A stretch of 64,000 nucleotides of DNA. Source: Prorocentrum cordatum (Eukaryota > Sar > Dinophyceae > Prorocentrales > Prorocentraceae). The stretch is from the NCBI GenBank assembly GCA_963575745.1, contig CAUYUJ010014205.1, positions 252,501-316,500 of the forward strand, read 5' to 3'. The translations under genes were made by a program, and so were the position numbers. Below the pieces are notes generated by a model, which worked only from the letters and a program-made list of their open reading frames with translations, was not told where the DNA came from and searched no databases. Of the stretch, positions 29,557 to 41,576 are shown piece by piece. Position 1 is the first letter of the stretch. Each line of letters opens with the position of its first letter.

Positions 29557-30491
29557 TTGCGGGGTGCTTCGGAGTCAGGGCGGGGGAACTGCTATCTTCG
29601 CGGACGTCTGCGGCCAGATGGTGAATTTCCATAGTTCCCGCGCATTGGATCCGGGGCCCCGCCGCGTCAGCCGCGCGGCGCTTCAGCGGGAGGAGCCAGC
29701 TGGGGAGTGATTTGCGCAGCACTTTCGAGGGACATGATTCGGGGCCAGAGGCGCATCGTGGCCGCCGCCTTTGGGACGGTGGTGGTGGTGTGGCGGGGGC
29801 GGAGCAGGCCCTGGCGGCGGCGCCGCCGACGGTGGCGGCGATGGCGGGGCGGGTGGGTGGGTGGATAGGGTGGGGTGGGGCGAGGTGGGTGGGGTAAGTT
29901 GGGCAAGTGGGGTGGATGCGCTGGCGGTGGGTGAAGGTGGTGGTGGTGGTGGCGGCGGTTGGGGAAATACGCGGGCCGGCGGGTGGGTGGACGGGCGGGG
30001 ACGCGCGCGCGCTCGCGGGCCTGCGCGGGGGGGAAAGGAGGGGTGCGTCATATATTAGAGCGAACGTTGGTGATATCATGATTGGATGGGGGCTCGAGGC
30101 GGGGGGGGGGCGGGGGGAACGCGGCGACGGGGGCGGCGGGCTGATGGGAAGGGGTGGGGGAGGGGGAGGAGGAAGAGGAGGAGGAGGAGGAGGAGGAGGA
30201 GGAGGAGGAGGAAGAGGAGGAGGAGGTGGAGGTGGAGGCTGGCGAGGGCTCATTTTCAATAGGGGACATAACCAGTAGGGAGACAGCCGTTTGAAAGTCC
30301 TGAACCGGGCGAGAAAACCAATGAACTTTCATGTGGCGTCTTGACGGCCCTGGTCCGTGCCAAAACACCATTCCTAGGAGTTCAACACCGCGAGTCAGCG
30401 TAATTGCTGCGCCCTGGCAGTCCTACATCGCTGCAAAACATTATGTTTCTGGTGCGCTGACAATGGGAATCCGTGAAAGTTCTGCTGACTT
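29557..30491. repeat. GGTGG-type and GGA simple repeats, otherwise unassigned
   Basis: GGTGGGTGGGTGG and GGTGGTGG runs at 29770-29965, alternating GCGCGCGC near 30005, and a GGA tract at 30160-30238. 30240-30490 holds nothing recognisable. Confidence 0.6.
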
Positions 30492-30649
30492 TTAGATTAT
30501 CCTGGCAAAGCAACCTAACAGCGATGTGTAGGAGCATATCTGGAAGCATTCCCCTTAAGATTCAGATGAGAATCCAGTTGTAGAATTCTGCTGTTCTCGC
30601 AGTCGCAGTCGCATTCGCGATGACAGTCGCAGTGGCAACGGCAGTCGCA

Positions 30650-31433
30650 GTCACAGCCTCAGCCTCAGCCTGCCTCAGCCTCAGCCTCAGCCTGCCTCAG
30701 CCTCAGCCTGCTTCAGCCTCAGCCTCAGTCTGCCTCAGCCTCGGCCTCAGCCTCAGCCTGCCTCAGCCTCAGCCTGCCTCAGCCTCAGCCTCAGCCTCAG
30801 CCTGCCTCAGCCTCAGCCTGCCTCAGCCTCAGCCTCAGCCTGCCTCAGCCTCAGCCTCAGCCTGCTCAGCCTCAGCCTCAGCCTCAGCCTCAGCCTCAGC
30901 CTGCCTCAGCCTCAGCCTCAGCCTCAGCCTCAGCCTGCCTCAGCCTCAGCCTCAGCCTCAGCCTCAGCCTCAGCTCAGCCTCAGCCTCAGCCTCAGCCTC
31001 AGCCTCAGCCTCAGCCTCAGCCTGCCTCAGCCTCAGCCTCAGCCTGCCTCAGCCTCAGCCTCAGCCTCAGCCTCAGCCTCAGCTCTCAGCCTCAGCCTGC
31101 CTCAGCCTCAGCCTCAGCCTCAGCCTCAGCCTGCCTCAGCCTTCAGCCTGCCTCAGCCTCAGCCTGCCTCAGCCTCAGCCTCAGCCTGCTTCAGCCTCAG
31201 CCTCAGTCTGCCTTCAGCCTCAGCCTCAGCCTCAGCCTGCCTCAGCCTCAGCCTGCATCAGCCTCAGCCTCAGCCTCAGCCTCAGCCTGCCTCAGCATCA
31301 GCCTGCCTCAGCCTCAGCCTCAGCCTGCCTCAGCCTCAGCCTCAGCCTGCTTCAGCCTCAGCCTCAGTCTGCCTTCAGCCTCGGCCTCAGCCTCAGCCTG
31401 CCTCAGCCTCAGCCTCAGCCTGCCTCAGCCTTC
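30650..31433. repeat. CAGCCT hexanucleotide array
   Basis: About 780 bp of CAGCCT with GCCTCAGCCTG interruptions. It lies inside element B copy 2, at the site where copy 1 has only about 90 bp of CTGCGA-type repeat, so the array expanded in this copy. Confidence 0.95.
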
Positions 31434-31435
31434 AA

Positions 31436-31925
31436 AATGTGACCCGGGAATGGAATTCTGGGAACTCGAAGAGCACGAAGTGGCCTGCAGTTGGCTCCGG
31501 GCATTCAAATCATGCCCAGGAGTGGAATTCTGGGAACTCGAAGACCACGAAGTGGCCTACAGTTAGCTCCAGGCATTCAAAATCATGCCCAGAAATGGAG
31601 TTCTGGGAACTCGAAGACCACGAAGTGGCCTACAGTTGGCTCCGGGCATTCAAAATCATGCCCAGGAATGGAGTTCTGGGAACTCGAAGACCACGAAGTG
31701 GCTTACAGTTGGCTCCGGGCGTTCAAAATGTGGCCCGGGAGCTGAATTTTGGGAACTCGAAGAGCACGAAGTGGCCTACAGTTGGCTCTGGGCGTTCAAA
31801 ATGTGGCCCGGGAATGGAGTTCTGGGAACTCGAAGAGCACGAAGTGGCCTACAGTTGGCTCCGGGCATTCCGAATGTGGCCCGGGAAAGGAGTTCTGGGA
31901 CCTCGAAGACCACGAAGTGTGTAAC
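31436..31925 (+). repeat. 73-bp tandem repeat of element B copy 2
   Basis: About seven units with period 72-74 bp, judged by GGARTTCTGGGAACTCG at 31452, 31524, 31597, 31670, 31743, 31815 and 31888. The units contain CACGAAGTGGCCTACAGTTG. Confidence 0.95.
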
Positions 31926-32077
31926 TGTTTGCTTAAAACGACTTCCGCGGATTCTCCCCGGCACCCGCCCAGACCCCCTTGGGGAGTCAAGATGTTCTCT
32001 TTTGACACCACCAGAAACCTATCAGTTTTCGCTGTTAGGTAAAAAAACACATGCAAGGCTGTATGGCGAGGACCGCA

Positions 32078-32430
32078 TCTTGAAATGGAACCGCCCTCCA
32101 TCCGTGAAGTTACTGTTGATGTTTAAGACGACTGCGCGCGGCGCTGGGGCGACGGCTACATGTTGAAAGCCACCCGCCCTTTACCCGCAAAGCTCTTGCA
32201 GTTGTTGCAGACGACTGTGCGCGGCGTTAAACTATAAGTGCATTTTGCAAGCGGCCCGCGATTGATTCGTGAAACTTTTCCAAACGTTCAAAACACCGTG
32301 AGCGGCGCAAGCGCGAGAGAGCATCATTTTGAACGCCACCCGCCCTCAATCCGTGAAACATTTGCAAACGTTTGAAACGAATGTGCGTGGTAGCGACCCG
32401 CCCTCCATTCGTCCAGCCCTTGCGAATTCG
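32078..32430. repeat. Degenerate tandem repeat, period about 60-90 bp
   Basis: Four to five diverged copies of an ACCCGCCCTCCATCCGTGAA-type segment followed by a CAGACGACTGTGCGCGGCG-type segment (starts near 32088, 32168, 32245, 32337 and 32397). No coding. Confidence 0.7.
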
Positions 32431-32455
32431 TACGTTTCAGGATCATCTATTGTGC

Positions 32456-32772
32456 GGAGGACTAGGAGGAGGACGAGGAGGTGGAGGAGGAGGAGGAGGA
32501 GGAGGAAGAGGAGGAGGAGGAGGAGAGAGGAGGAGGAAGAGGAAAAAGAGGAGAAGAGGAGGGAAGAGGAGGAGGAGGAGGAGGAAAGGGGCGGAGGAGG
32601 GGAGGAGGAGGAGGAGGAGGGAGGAGGAGGAGGAGGAGGAGGAGGAGGAGGGGGAGAGGAGGAGGAGGAGGAGGAGGGAGGAGGAGGAGGAGGAGGGAAA
32701 GAGTGGGAGGAGGAGGAGGAGAAGGAGGAGGAGGAGGAGGAGGAGGAGGAGGAGGAGGAGGAGGAGGAGGAG
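32456..32772. repeat. (GGA)n microsatellite
   Basis: About 315 bp of GGA with AAAGAGG-type interruptions, purine on the plus strand. Confidence 0.95.
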
Positions 32773-35149
32773 TGAGGAGGATTTGTTTGGGGCTCATCGG
32801 ATAGGTAAGAAAAACGATAATGGCCGCTGATGGTGGGAGGATATCAGGTAATCATCAAACGCGCCCCCTGAGAGGATCTTTTGGGTACCGTACGTGGGCC
32901 AGCAACGAAGTGGGTCAGCGGTGGGCCCGCCTCGAAACTCGCGCGTTGCCGCAACATGAACCTCCAGTGCGTGGACCGCGCGTCGGGCTGACCAGCACTA
33001 AGTCGCACTAAGCCGCAGTAGATGACACAAAACGAAGACCACAAGTGCTAAAATAGGCTCCCATGATTTGCCACCGAAATTGCGGGCACACGGGGCGCTC
33101 GTCTTTCAAGGCGGCGCCTCGCGCAGTGAAAGCAAGGCTTGTACTGACTTCTGTGGAGAGGACTTTGGACCAGACGGTGCATCGTTGATACATATTGTGT
33201 TTGCTCTGATCATCGTCGTCGTCCTCCTTCTCCTCGCGCGCGGGGAAGGGGGGAGGGGGAGGATGAGGAAGAGATGAGGAGAAGGAGGAGGGAATAGGAG
33301 GGAGAAGGAGGAATGATGAGGAACATCCTTCTTCTCGATAACCCTCTACCTCAAGCGTTTCTGTCTTCCCCGCCCAAAGGAGGCCGAGTACTTTACATCA
33401 TTGACCTACGTCGTCAACATTTGGAGCTTGGGAGGCGTCGTCAGGATGGGCGGGGCTTGTCCGCGACCCGGCTGTGGTGACGCAGGGCACGGAGGAGGAA
33501 GGGCGGGAAGGAAGGAGGGACTAGCAGGAGGATGAGGAACGGAAAGGAGGGGCGTAAAATTGTCCCTCGTCAGCATGCTGCACTGCTCCGCCGCCACGGT
33601 GGACCACGTCGTCGTCCCCGGCTTGGCGGAGTGCAGGGGGCATCGGGGGCGAAGCGCGCAGCACTTTGGATCCTCGGGTGGACGGGGTGGTGGGCCTGGT
33701 GGACGCGCCAGGGCCCCCTCCCCCCACCGTCGCGGGGAAGAAGCCACGCTCTCGACTTCCTCGAGGAATGCTACCACGAGGTTTGCAGCGGTGGCCGTGC
33801 TCCGTGGCCGCCAGATCGCAAGAGAGCTGCGCGCGGCCCCAGGAGTGCCGGCCCAGTGGATCACGATCTGGTGATCGCGCTCCGTTGGGGCCCGCGGAAT
33901 GCACGGATCCCGCCAGGGCCCAGCAGCATACGCAATACGCAACTCGGACGCGCCAGGGCCTGCGCGCAGGCGGCGCCCCTCGGGCGGCACGCGCCCCGCG
34001 CGCGCGCACGCCCGCGGCCGGGGGCGCCGCCGCCTACAGACTGGTCGAGGCCACCCACGCGGCGGGGGGAGTACGGTGGGCTCATGGCATGAACCCACCG
34101 TGCTCCCCGCCGCATGATGCGGCGATTGCACGCCGGCGACGCCAGCGACGGCGTTCAAGGTTGAATTCTGCGACGCGAAAGCACCGAGGGGCACGGTGAC
34201 GCCACTGGACCCGACGGGGCCGCGATCGGTTCAAGGTTGAACGATCGAGGCGGTGTAAAAAACTTTTGCGCGCGCCGACGCCGCACGAACCTACGGGGAG
34301 GCGCGTGTCCGCCTCGCCCGGGGTTTCGCTTTTTGCCCGCTTCGCTTTGCCCAGTTCGCTTCGCCTGGGGGGGTGCTTCGCAGGAGTTCGCGGAGAGAGG
34401 GAGGGAGGCAGCCAGCGGCAGCACCTGTGCCCCCCCCGGCCCTTTGGAAGCGCCGCGCGCAGCTGTTGAAGGAGGAGGAGGAGGAGGAGGAGGAGGAGGA
34501 GAAGATCGGTCTCGACACTCCCCTCTCGAGTCCCGAGGGATCGTCGACACGATGGGTCCCCCAAGAGTTGCGGCTGGTCGGCGGCCCTCCTCGGAGAGGG
34601 GTCGGAAGGGGGGCCTCGGATTGCTGAAAGAAGAGCACATCTGAGGTGGGATGGCGCTGGCGGTGCTGCTCCGAGGCGCCGAGCGTTGGACCAAAGCCGA
34701 GGCGGGATTGAAGGCCATCGTCTGCGATCTGGATGAATTCCAGGAGCGGGCCCCCACTTCGCCACTGTTGGAGGTGGGGACACTGGGCAATGCCCACCTC
34801 CGACGATGACACCCTTGCACCGCGAGTGGGGGCGCCGCTTTCACAGGGAATGTATGTCCGCCCCGAGAACTTGCGATCAGCTCTTCGGGGGCCCAGCCCG
34901 CTCTGCTCTGTAAAGATTAATTACATTGGTTTGATGCTTGAAGTTTGCACTTGGAAAGGCCATGCGTTGGTACGCGCAGGCGCTGAGACGCGTGGCCGTC
35001 CTCTTTCCCATCTTGCCTGGCCCCTTCATCCTCTCCTGCTACCCTCCTTTCTTATTCAAGTGGCTCGTACCATTCCGCCGACCCCCAGAGGAGAAACGAA
35101 GTCCACGGGGGAGGGCTTTTGCCGATTTTGCCGCTTGGGAACCTATTGG
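32773..35149. other. Unassigned stretch
   Basis: No convincing gene. Notable sub-features: AGCACTAAGTCGCACTAAGC near 32994 (repeat E-like motif); GAGGAG-rich runs at 33240-33320 and 33480-33540; a near-direct duplication of CCACGTGGTGGG/GTACGGTGGGCTCATGGCAT-like sequence around 34070-34110; and a GGA run at 34470-34502. Long ORFs on both strands are Arg/Pro/Ala-rich and overlap each other. Confidence 0.3.
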
Positions 35150-35560
35150 AGGGCATATTGGGCATCTTTTGTGCCTCTTGGGTGTCTGTTGGAGTCTCTT
35201 GGGGGTCTGTTGAGCGCATGCTAGCCGTCTCGGGGGTCCGCCTGGGGCGGAGGGCTCGAAATGTCAGTTCGAGTTCACCCTCTTGAGACTCCTTGGGGGC
35301 CCTCTTGGGCTGTCTTGGACGCCTCTTCGGCCGTTCCGGGGCTCTCTTGGGCCGTGCTCAGGCCCTCTTAGGGACCTCTCGAGCCGTCATGGAGCGATCT
35401 TGGGGGCCTCTTGGGCCGCTTTGGACGCTGTTGAAACCAAAAGGGTTAGTATTCGTTTTCTTTCGAATTTGGGGCGATGTTGGCGTCTTGGAGGCCTCTC
35501 GAGCCGTCTTGAGGCTACACTTGTTGTTTTTGAAGCCTTCTTGGCGTGATTGAGCCCAGC
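35150..35560. repeat. CTTGGGGCC-type short-repeat block
   Basis: Degenerate 10-12-bp units (CTCTTGGG, GCCTCTTGG, CCGTCTTG) like those inside elements A and C, but without their conserved heads or hairpins nearby. It may be an isolated fragment. Confidence 0.6.
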
Positions 35561-35809
35561 TTGAGCAAGCTTAGATAGAATCGTGGCCAGCTTGGAGGCC
35601 ACGGACTGTAGAAATGGAGGCTCCAGAGGCACTGTGGTGAGTGTTGGGGAGCCTGGGGAGCTCCCCCCCCTGGCCCCCCCACTCGAATCGGATGTCAGAC
35701 CCCAGGGGAGGGGGGAAAGGTGAGGGGGACAGCCAATCATCTCACACGCATTTGCACACCTGGCAAGCGGGGGTCGGCGAATTATCTGTCCATCTTCCCC
35801 GCTTCTTCT
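35561..35809. other. Unassigned
   Basis: No gene recognised between the short-repeat block and the ATT tract. Confidence 0.3.
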
Positions 35810-36025
35810 TCTTCTCAGTAGTATTATTACTATTATCAGTATTATTATTGTTATTATTTTTATTTGTATTTTTATTATTGTTGTTATTATTATTATTAAA
35901 AATAATATTATTATTATTAATTTTATTATTACTATTATTAATCGTATTATTATTTGTATGGTTATTATTGTTCTTATTATCATTAGCAGTATCATTATTA
36001 TTTTTATTATTATGAGTATTATTAT
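35810..36025. repeat. (ATT)n microsatellite
   Basis: About 215 bp of ATT/TTA trinucleotides with GTT and AGT variants. It grades into the AGT tract that follows. Confidence 0.9.
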
Positions 36026-36321
<296 letters not shown>

Positions 36322-36572
36322 TTGTTGTTTTTCTTGTTCTACCTATTATTATTCTTCTTCTTTATATTCAGTTCCTCCCCCTCCTTCTTGATTTGTTCCT
36401 CCTCCCCCTCGTCCCCCTCCACCCCACTGTCCGTAGCAATTTCGGCCCAATTCGGCGATCTTGCCCGCCGCCGCTGGTCTCCGCGGGCCTTCAATCGCCG
36501 CCCAGCTGGGCCAATGACGCGCGTCGGCTCGCTCTGCGTTCCGCCGCAGCCCCCGCCCCTCGGCGGGGCCGC

Positions 36573-36637
36573 CAAGTATCCACCAGCACCGATTCTGGCC
36601 GGGCCACTCCTGGGCCCAGGATCGGTGGATACCCCCC
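36573..36637. repeat. Imperfect hairpin upstream of the phosphatase gene
   Basis: GTATCCACC (36577-36585) pairs with GGTGGATAC (36624-36632), and CCGATTCTGG pairs with CCAGGATCGG with one mismatch inside it. Function unknown. Confidence 0.5.
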
Positions 36638-37072
36638 TCCTGGCCGCACATCGGGGACCCAGGATCGGGAGAGGGGGGGGGGCGTACCCAACGACTTGTG
36701 GCCTGGGACGGGCCTGGCCTGCATCGGTGACCAGGTGTATCGTTGGCGCCCCCGCACCTTCCGTTGCTGCCCCGCCCGCCGCGCGCGGCCCCCCGCGGCG
36801 CCGCAGCGCCACGCCGCACCACCGCCCACCGCCCGCGACGGCGGTGCCGCTCACTGGCGGACGGCCCTGCGGAGCACCGCGGCCGCCGCCGCTGGGGCAG
36901 CGGCCGCGGCGGGCGGCGCGGCGCGGCGAGGCAGGGCGCAGGCCAGGGCGCTGGGCGGCGCCGCGGCGCCGCGGCCAGCGGCGCGCTGCGGCGCCGCGCG
37001 ATGCGCCGCGGCAGCGGGCGGGGTGGAGCCGGGGCCTCCTTGCGGCGGGCCGGGGTGCTCCGTGCTGCGGCA

Positions 37073-38630
37073 GGTGGTCATTGTGCACCGGCACGGGGCG
37101 CGGTTCCCGTCGAGGCCCACGGGGCGCGAGGACCTCTCGTGGCCGCAGGGGGCGCAGTTCTGGCGGGCCTACAAGGGGCACCTGACGCCGGTGGGCAGCA
37201 AGCAGATGCTGGACCTGGGCTCTGCCTTCCGCGAGCACTACATCGCCGCTTCGGGCGGAGGCCTCTTCGCTGGCCTGGGCGCGGTCGACGGCCGCGCCGT
37301 CTGCAGCCACAGCTCCAACCTGCAGAGGACCTTGCAGAGCGCGTGGTCCTTCCTGCTGGGGGCGTTGGGGCCGACGGCGCCGATATTTTGCGCGTCCCGT
37401 TCCGACCGTGTCACAGCAGATCTCCGTCGTCAGCAGCTAGGGATACCCATCTTCATCGAAGAGGCCCCGTCGGGAGAAGACAAGCTCTTTCACGAGTGGA
37501 CGCTGCACGAAGATTATCCTTCGTGGCGCAAGGCGAACGAGAGGCGCTCTCCGCGTTATCTCGAAGCGGCGGAGTGCCCTGCGCACCAGCGTCTCGCTGA
37601 GAGGCTCTATGCTGCGACAGGCCTGGAGGCCCTGAGCCCAGGCCACCCTATGATCGAGCGGCTGATCGCCTCGAAGGACGTGGACACCGTGGTCCAGATC
37701 GAGGAGGCCCACGCTCTGCCGCTCCTCCCGAACCAGGAGGGCGTCGCCCTGTCGGCCGGGGAGCTGGCCATGCTGGCGCGGCTGGCGATCGAGAAGAAGC
37801 GGTGCTGGTTCCAGGAGTCCGTGCGCGGCAGGGTGGCCGAGTCCTACGGCAGACGAGCAGCCGGCTACCTGGCGCACAGTGTGTGGCGCCATTTGAGCGA
37901 GCGGGCGAGTGGCAAGTCGTCGTTGCGGCTCGTGGAGTTCTCGTGCCACGACACGACGCTGTTCGCCCTCGCGAACTTGCTGGGCTGCGAGCTGCCCGAC
38001 GCCGGCTTTGCCTCTCACTTCGTCTTTGAGCTGCACCAGGAGCCGGGGCCAGCCGCGGGCGGTGGGCCCTGGAGCAGCCCGCAGGTTCGGGTGCTCTTCA
38101 ACCCCGGCCCGACGAAGGGCATCTGCTTCGCGGACCTGGTCGCCAGAGTCCCCCCTCTGCACGAGGGCGCCGTGCAGCCTTGGGACAGCCTAGGCACGGG
38201 GTCCGTGCCGCTCCACGCGCTCGAGCAGCACTGTCGCATCCCAGAGATCGAGGAGTCCCTTCAAGTCGTTGCCGAGCTCGTGGGCAGGCACGAAGAGGTC
38301 CCGCTGCGGGAGCTGCTCCCCCAGACCCTCCAGTCGAAGCGCGACGAGTGGCTCGCCGTCCCGCGCTGGAGGCAGCGATACCTGCAGAGCTTCCAAGCCA
38401 TGGACTTGGATCGCGACGGAAAGGTGGGCGAAGAGGAGGCGCAAGCGCTGCTGAGCGAGCGAGGGGTGGAGCCCAGACCAGCCGTCACACGGATGCTGTG
38501 GGAGCTCTTCGGCAGAAAGCCCAGTCAGCCACTTACAGATGAGGAGTACTACCTGCTCATGAGGACACTGTACGACATCCGCGACAGCCACCCGAACTCG
38601 TTCGCAGGGGAAGAAGTTGTTGTGACTTGA
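37073..38630 (+). CDS. Histidine-acid-phosphatase-type enzyme with C-terminal EF-hand
   Basis: Best-supported host gene. Near the start, VVIVHRHGARFPSR holds the RHG-x-R phosphate-binding motif of the histidine phosphatase clan (acid phosphatase/phytase branch); the nucleophile is the His. The proton-donor motif appears as SCHDTTLFALANLL (near 37950). LTPVGSKQMLDLG and SSNLQRTLQSAW match the family's substrate-pocket helices. About residues 440-470, FQAMDLDRDGKVGEEEAQAL (38392-38451) is an EF-hand loop with Asp, Asp, Asp, Gly and Glu in calcium positions; an EF-hand on this enzyme is unusual. The frame is open from 35958, but the upstream part is AGT repeat and an Ala/Arg-rich stretch without Met. 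I therefore start at the possible acceptor CGGCAG before 37073; the true 5' exon is not identified. Stop TGA at 38628. Confidence 0.8.
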
Positions 38631-39239
38631 GCTTCTTGTTCCCTCCTCCTCCTGCCCAGCCCTATTCTTCTTCTTCTTCTTCCTCCTCGGATCCCTCTTG
38701 CTCTGAAAGGGAAGTGAAATCCCGCAGGACCTTTCCCGCAACATTCCGGCCTAATAAAACCCCAAGGCCCACGCAGGTCCGATGTGATCATTGCTATTCC
38801 CTGGGCGTGCGTAAGTCCTAACCGACGGGGGGGGTGATTGCGACGGCAAAGGTCTTGTTCATCGCGCGCCAGGGCGTGCGATCATTCCGCGAGCGTATTG
38901 GCGTACAACCTAGTTCTGAATAGTAATCCCCCTTGTGCTAAGCAGGCTCTTCCTGAACACCACTGCGCACCTCACAACACACCTTTCACATCCACCTCAC
39001 CATCAACACCATCGCGCTCACCCTCATCCTCGCCGTCACCCTAGTCACTACCCTAGTCTTCACGCACATCGTCTACCTCACCCTAGACAGCATTGCACCC
39101 TTCATTGTGCGATGGGTCGAAAAGGCAATGCATTGGAAAAGAAAATTGGTTCCGATGGGATCTTCGATGCCACCTGACACCACGTGGTCACTGGAGGGCA
39201 TTATGTCAATGGTTGCACGTGCCACCACATGTTACCACA
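38631..39239. other. Post-phosphatase region
   Basis: Pyrimidine-rich CTCCTCCT/TTCTTCTTC run at 38644-38690, then AATAAA at 38753, which could be incidental because dinoflagellates seldom use that signal. Nothing further recognised. Confidence 0.3.
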
Positions 39240-39630
39240 CGCCAGCACACAGCACGGGCGACGGATCCGAGAGTTGGAGATTCGGCACCGCATGGCAGCA
39301 CACGGCATCACGTGGGCAAAATGTGACATATCTAAGATGTCGGGGTTACTGCACCACACGGTGAGCGGATCCGACAGTTCTGGATACAGCGCCGCGCGGG
39401 CAGTGGATCTCAGTTGGAAATACGGCGCCACTCGGCACCGCATTGACAACATATCCGAGAGTTGGGGATGTGGCACCCCACCGGGCGGAAACGGGTTTTC
39501 GAGTTTAAAGCAAAGCACATTGGCAGCAGACACGAGCAATAGGAATTTGGCGCGAGACTGCACACGGGTAAAATTTGAGAGCTGGCCGCACGGTACCATA
39601 CGGCATGATGGCGGATAACGGATCCGACAC
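39240..39630. repeat. Degenerate repeats with ATCCGAGAGTTGG boxes
   Basis: GGATCCGAGAGTTGGAGAT near 39263, GGATCCGACAGTTCTGGATA near 39367, ATATCCGAGAGTTGGGGATG near 39450 and GGATCCGACACC near 39619, with CGGCACCGCAT segments. Diverged repeats; the unit length is not constant. Confidence 0.5.
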
Positions 39631-41576
39631 CATGGGCACGCATTGTCCATATACATGTCTTACAAAGCCATAGGTGATGTTTACGGCATTGGCTTCTTGT
39701 TAAAACCATTTTTCATGACATGAAAGTAATGTTGCGATGGGTCCGAACGGACACAATTTTCATGGCATGGGTGCCCACTCATTTGTTTGATAGTCTTTGC
39801 AACCAAACATTGGCCCATCAGGGCGCGGTTTGGGGATGTTTGGGGCGCCTGGGGGGTGTTTGGGGTCCGTGTGCAGTCCATGGATCGGCATCGAGCGTGG
39901 TAGAGGTAAGAAGGATTCCTGCGAAGCTCCACAGTGGTTTCTTGGGGGTGCCGTTGGAGCCTTCGGACATTTTCAGAGCTGTTATCAGTAGTAATGTGTG
40001 ATGAGCAAAAACAAATTGAAAAGGTTATGCGGTTCGGTGCATTGTCTTCCGAGGATAAATTGGCGAGGTATGCGGGACGATCGAACAGGAGACACGAGGT
40101 GTAAGCGGACCCCCTGAAGAGTTGCAGAAGTTGTTTGTTTGGAATGGTGTGTTGAGCAGACCTCGTCAGGTTGTTGTTCAAGTCTGGAATGAGTCTGGGT
40201 TGGGGTTGCGGTGGCTTGACATGCTGCCCCGCGTCGCCTTAAGCGCTAATAGGATGACAGGCACTCCTTACTTACCCATGCCCTGTCGAGGCCGATCTTC
40301 GGGAGTCTGTCCAGACAATCATCAGCATGCATGGAACACCGTTGAGAAGGGGGGCGAGGGAGAGTTCCGACAAGGCTAATGTTTGCACAGCATGGAGCGT
40401 CTCGTTCCGCACAGAGAGGTTGTCGGACGAAGCGCATGCTCTGGACCGTGAGGACTCTGACTCGTGCTTTTCGCCCCGCGACGGCGGCGGGCAGGAGATG
40501 TTTGGTGGAGAGGTGGAGGACTGAAGAGACAGGAGGACGCGGAGGGGGCGGAGGATGAGAACCAGTAAGGATCAGGCGCGAAGAGCAGGGCGAATGCGGC
40601 GGGGAGGCTGAAGCACCACTCCTGCATTCTGGCCGGAGGCGGTCGCTACTTGAAGTTCGACTTCGGAGGGAGGGGGGCGGCGCGGTTCTGCCTGGAACGG
40701 CCGCGGAGGGCGCTCTCGCAAAGGGCATCTCCCAGTCTCTTCTCTCCGCCTCCGGCCCCCATCGATGGTGTTCGCTCGATATCGGACCGTGGGCCTTTCG
40801 GCTCGAAGAGCCCTGGGAGGGAGGAGGAAATGGGCGGCAGAACGTGTAGCCCCGCTTGTCGCTCGAGACCCGTTCAAGCACAGACGAGGGCCAGAGGGCT
40901 CTACATATGCGGTTACAACCAAAAACACCAGGCTCCCAAGCCCGTCCTCCTCCTCACTCCTACCTCCTTATTCCCCTTCCCTCCCTCTTCCTCCCCCCTC
41001 CTTTGTATCTCCCTCCCCTTCCTCACTCCCTCTTCATTCCTCCCTCCTGCCCCTGTCAGCTTCCTTTGCCCCTTCCTCCCTCCCTCCCTCCTCTTGCCCC
41101 ACTCTCCTCATCATCCCCCTCCCTCCCTCCCTCTGGGAGCCGCTCTCAAGACTCGGGACCATCAGGAATGGAGTTGGGGCGAAGAGTTGCCCCCCCGGGC
41201 AAGGGGTGCGAGGCCTTCGGGGCCCGCTGGCTCAAGAATCTACGCGTCGGAGGACTGGGTACCAGGGGGCTCCATACGCACGATGTGGCCCGCCTGGGCG
41301 AGAGCTGGATACGCTTGCAAGTGCGGCCCTTTCGGCGCTCGGCCCTGCGTGGCGTGGGCGCTGGTCCTCCGCAGCCCGCGAATACAGCAAGTGGCCTCTG
41401 CGCGCTCCCCGAGCAAGTCCAGCCGAGTGCGTTTCTGGCCTCCTGGTAGGCCTTGCCGCGCAGAGCGAGCAGGCGACTCTCGCGACCCGTCGCGGCCAAT
41501 GGATTAGCAGCGCCAAAGGCGAGGCCTTCAAGTCGGCGAGCCGCCAGGAGAGCCAACAGCCAGGTGCCAGGCGGAA
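39631..41576. other. Unassigned
   Basis: TTTGGGG-type short repeats at 39820-39875. A frame at 40615-40665 reads CILAGGGRYLKFDFGG, which is weakly fascin-like. A CTCCCTCC pyrimidine tract at 40945-41140. A GC-rich frame at 41170-41590 (WPAWARAGYACKCGPF) might be decayed upstream sequence of the retroelement fragment that follows. None is convincing. Confidence 0.3.

Larger units (their letters stand above)
30492..32050 (+). mobile_element. Element B, copy 2
   Basis: Longer copy of the element at 13400-13980, in opposite orientation. Perfect 12-bp terminal inverted repeats: ACCTAACAGCGA (30513-30524) and TCGCTGTTAGGT (32029-32040). Homology to copy 1 begins slightly outside, at ATTATCCTGGCAAAGCA. 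Order of parts: conserved head (to about 30600), CAGTCGCAGT-type and then CAGCCT short repeats, about seven 73-bp units, and a conserved tail (CCAGAAACCTATCAG). No true protein; the 434-codon frame is repeat-driven. Confidence 0.8.

Noticed and set aside
30620-31924. 434-codon frame over the CAGCCT and 73-bp repeats
   Set aside because: Both repeats lack stops in this frame by chance of sequence; the same unit in copy 1 reads in other frames, so there is no coding constraint.
33185-33240. Short transmembrane protein (IVFALIIVVVLLLLA)
   Set aside because: Runs of GTC/CTC trinucleotides encode the hydrophobic stretch; no other support.
38753-38758. AATAAA as polyadenylation signal of the phosphatase gene
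   Set aside because: A single hexamer in a lineage not known to rely on it; could be chance.
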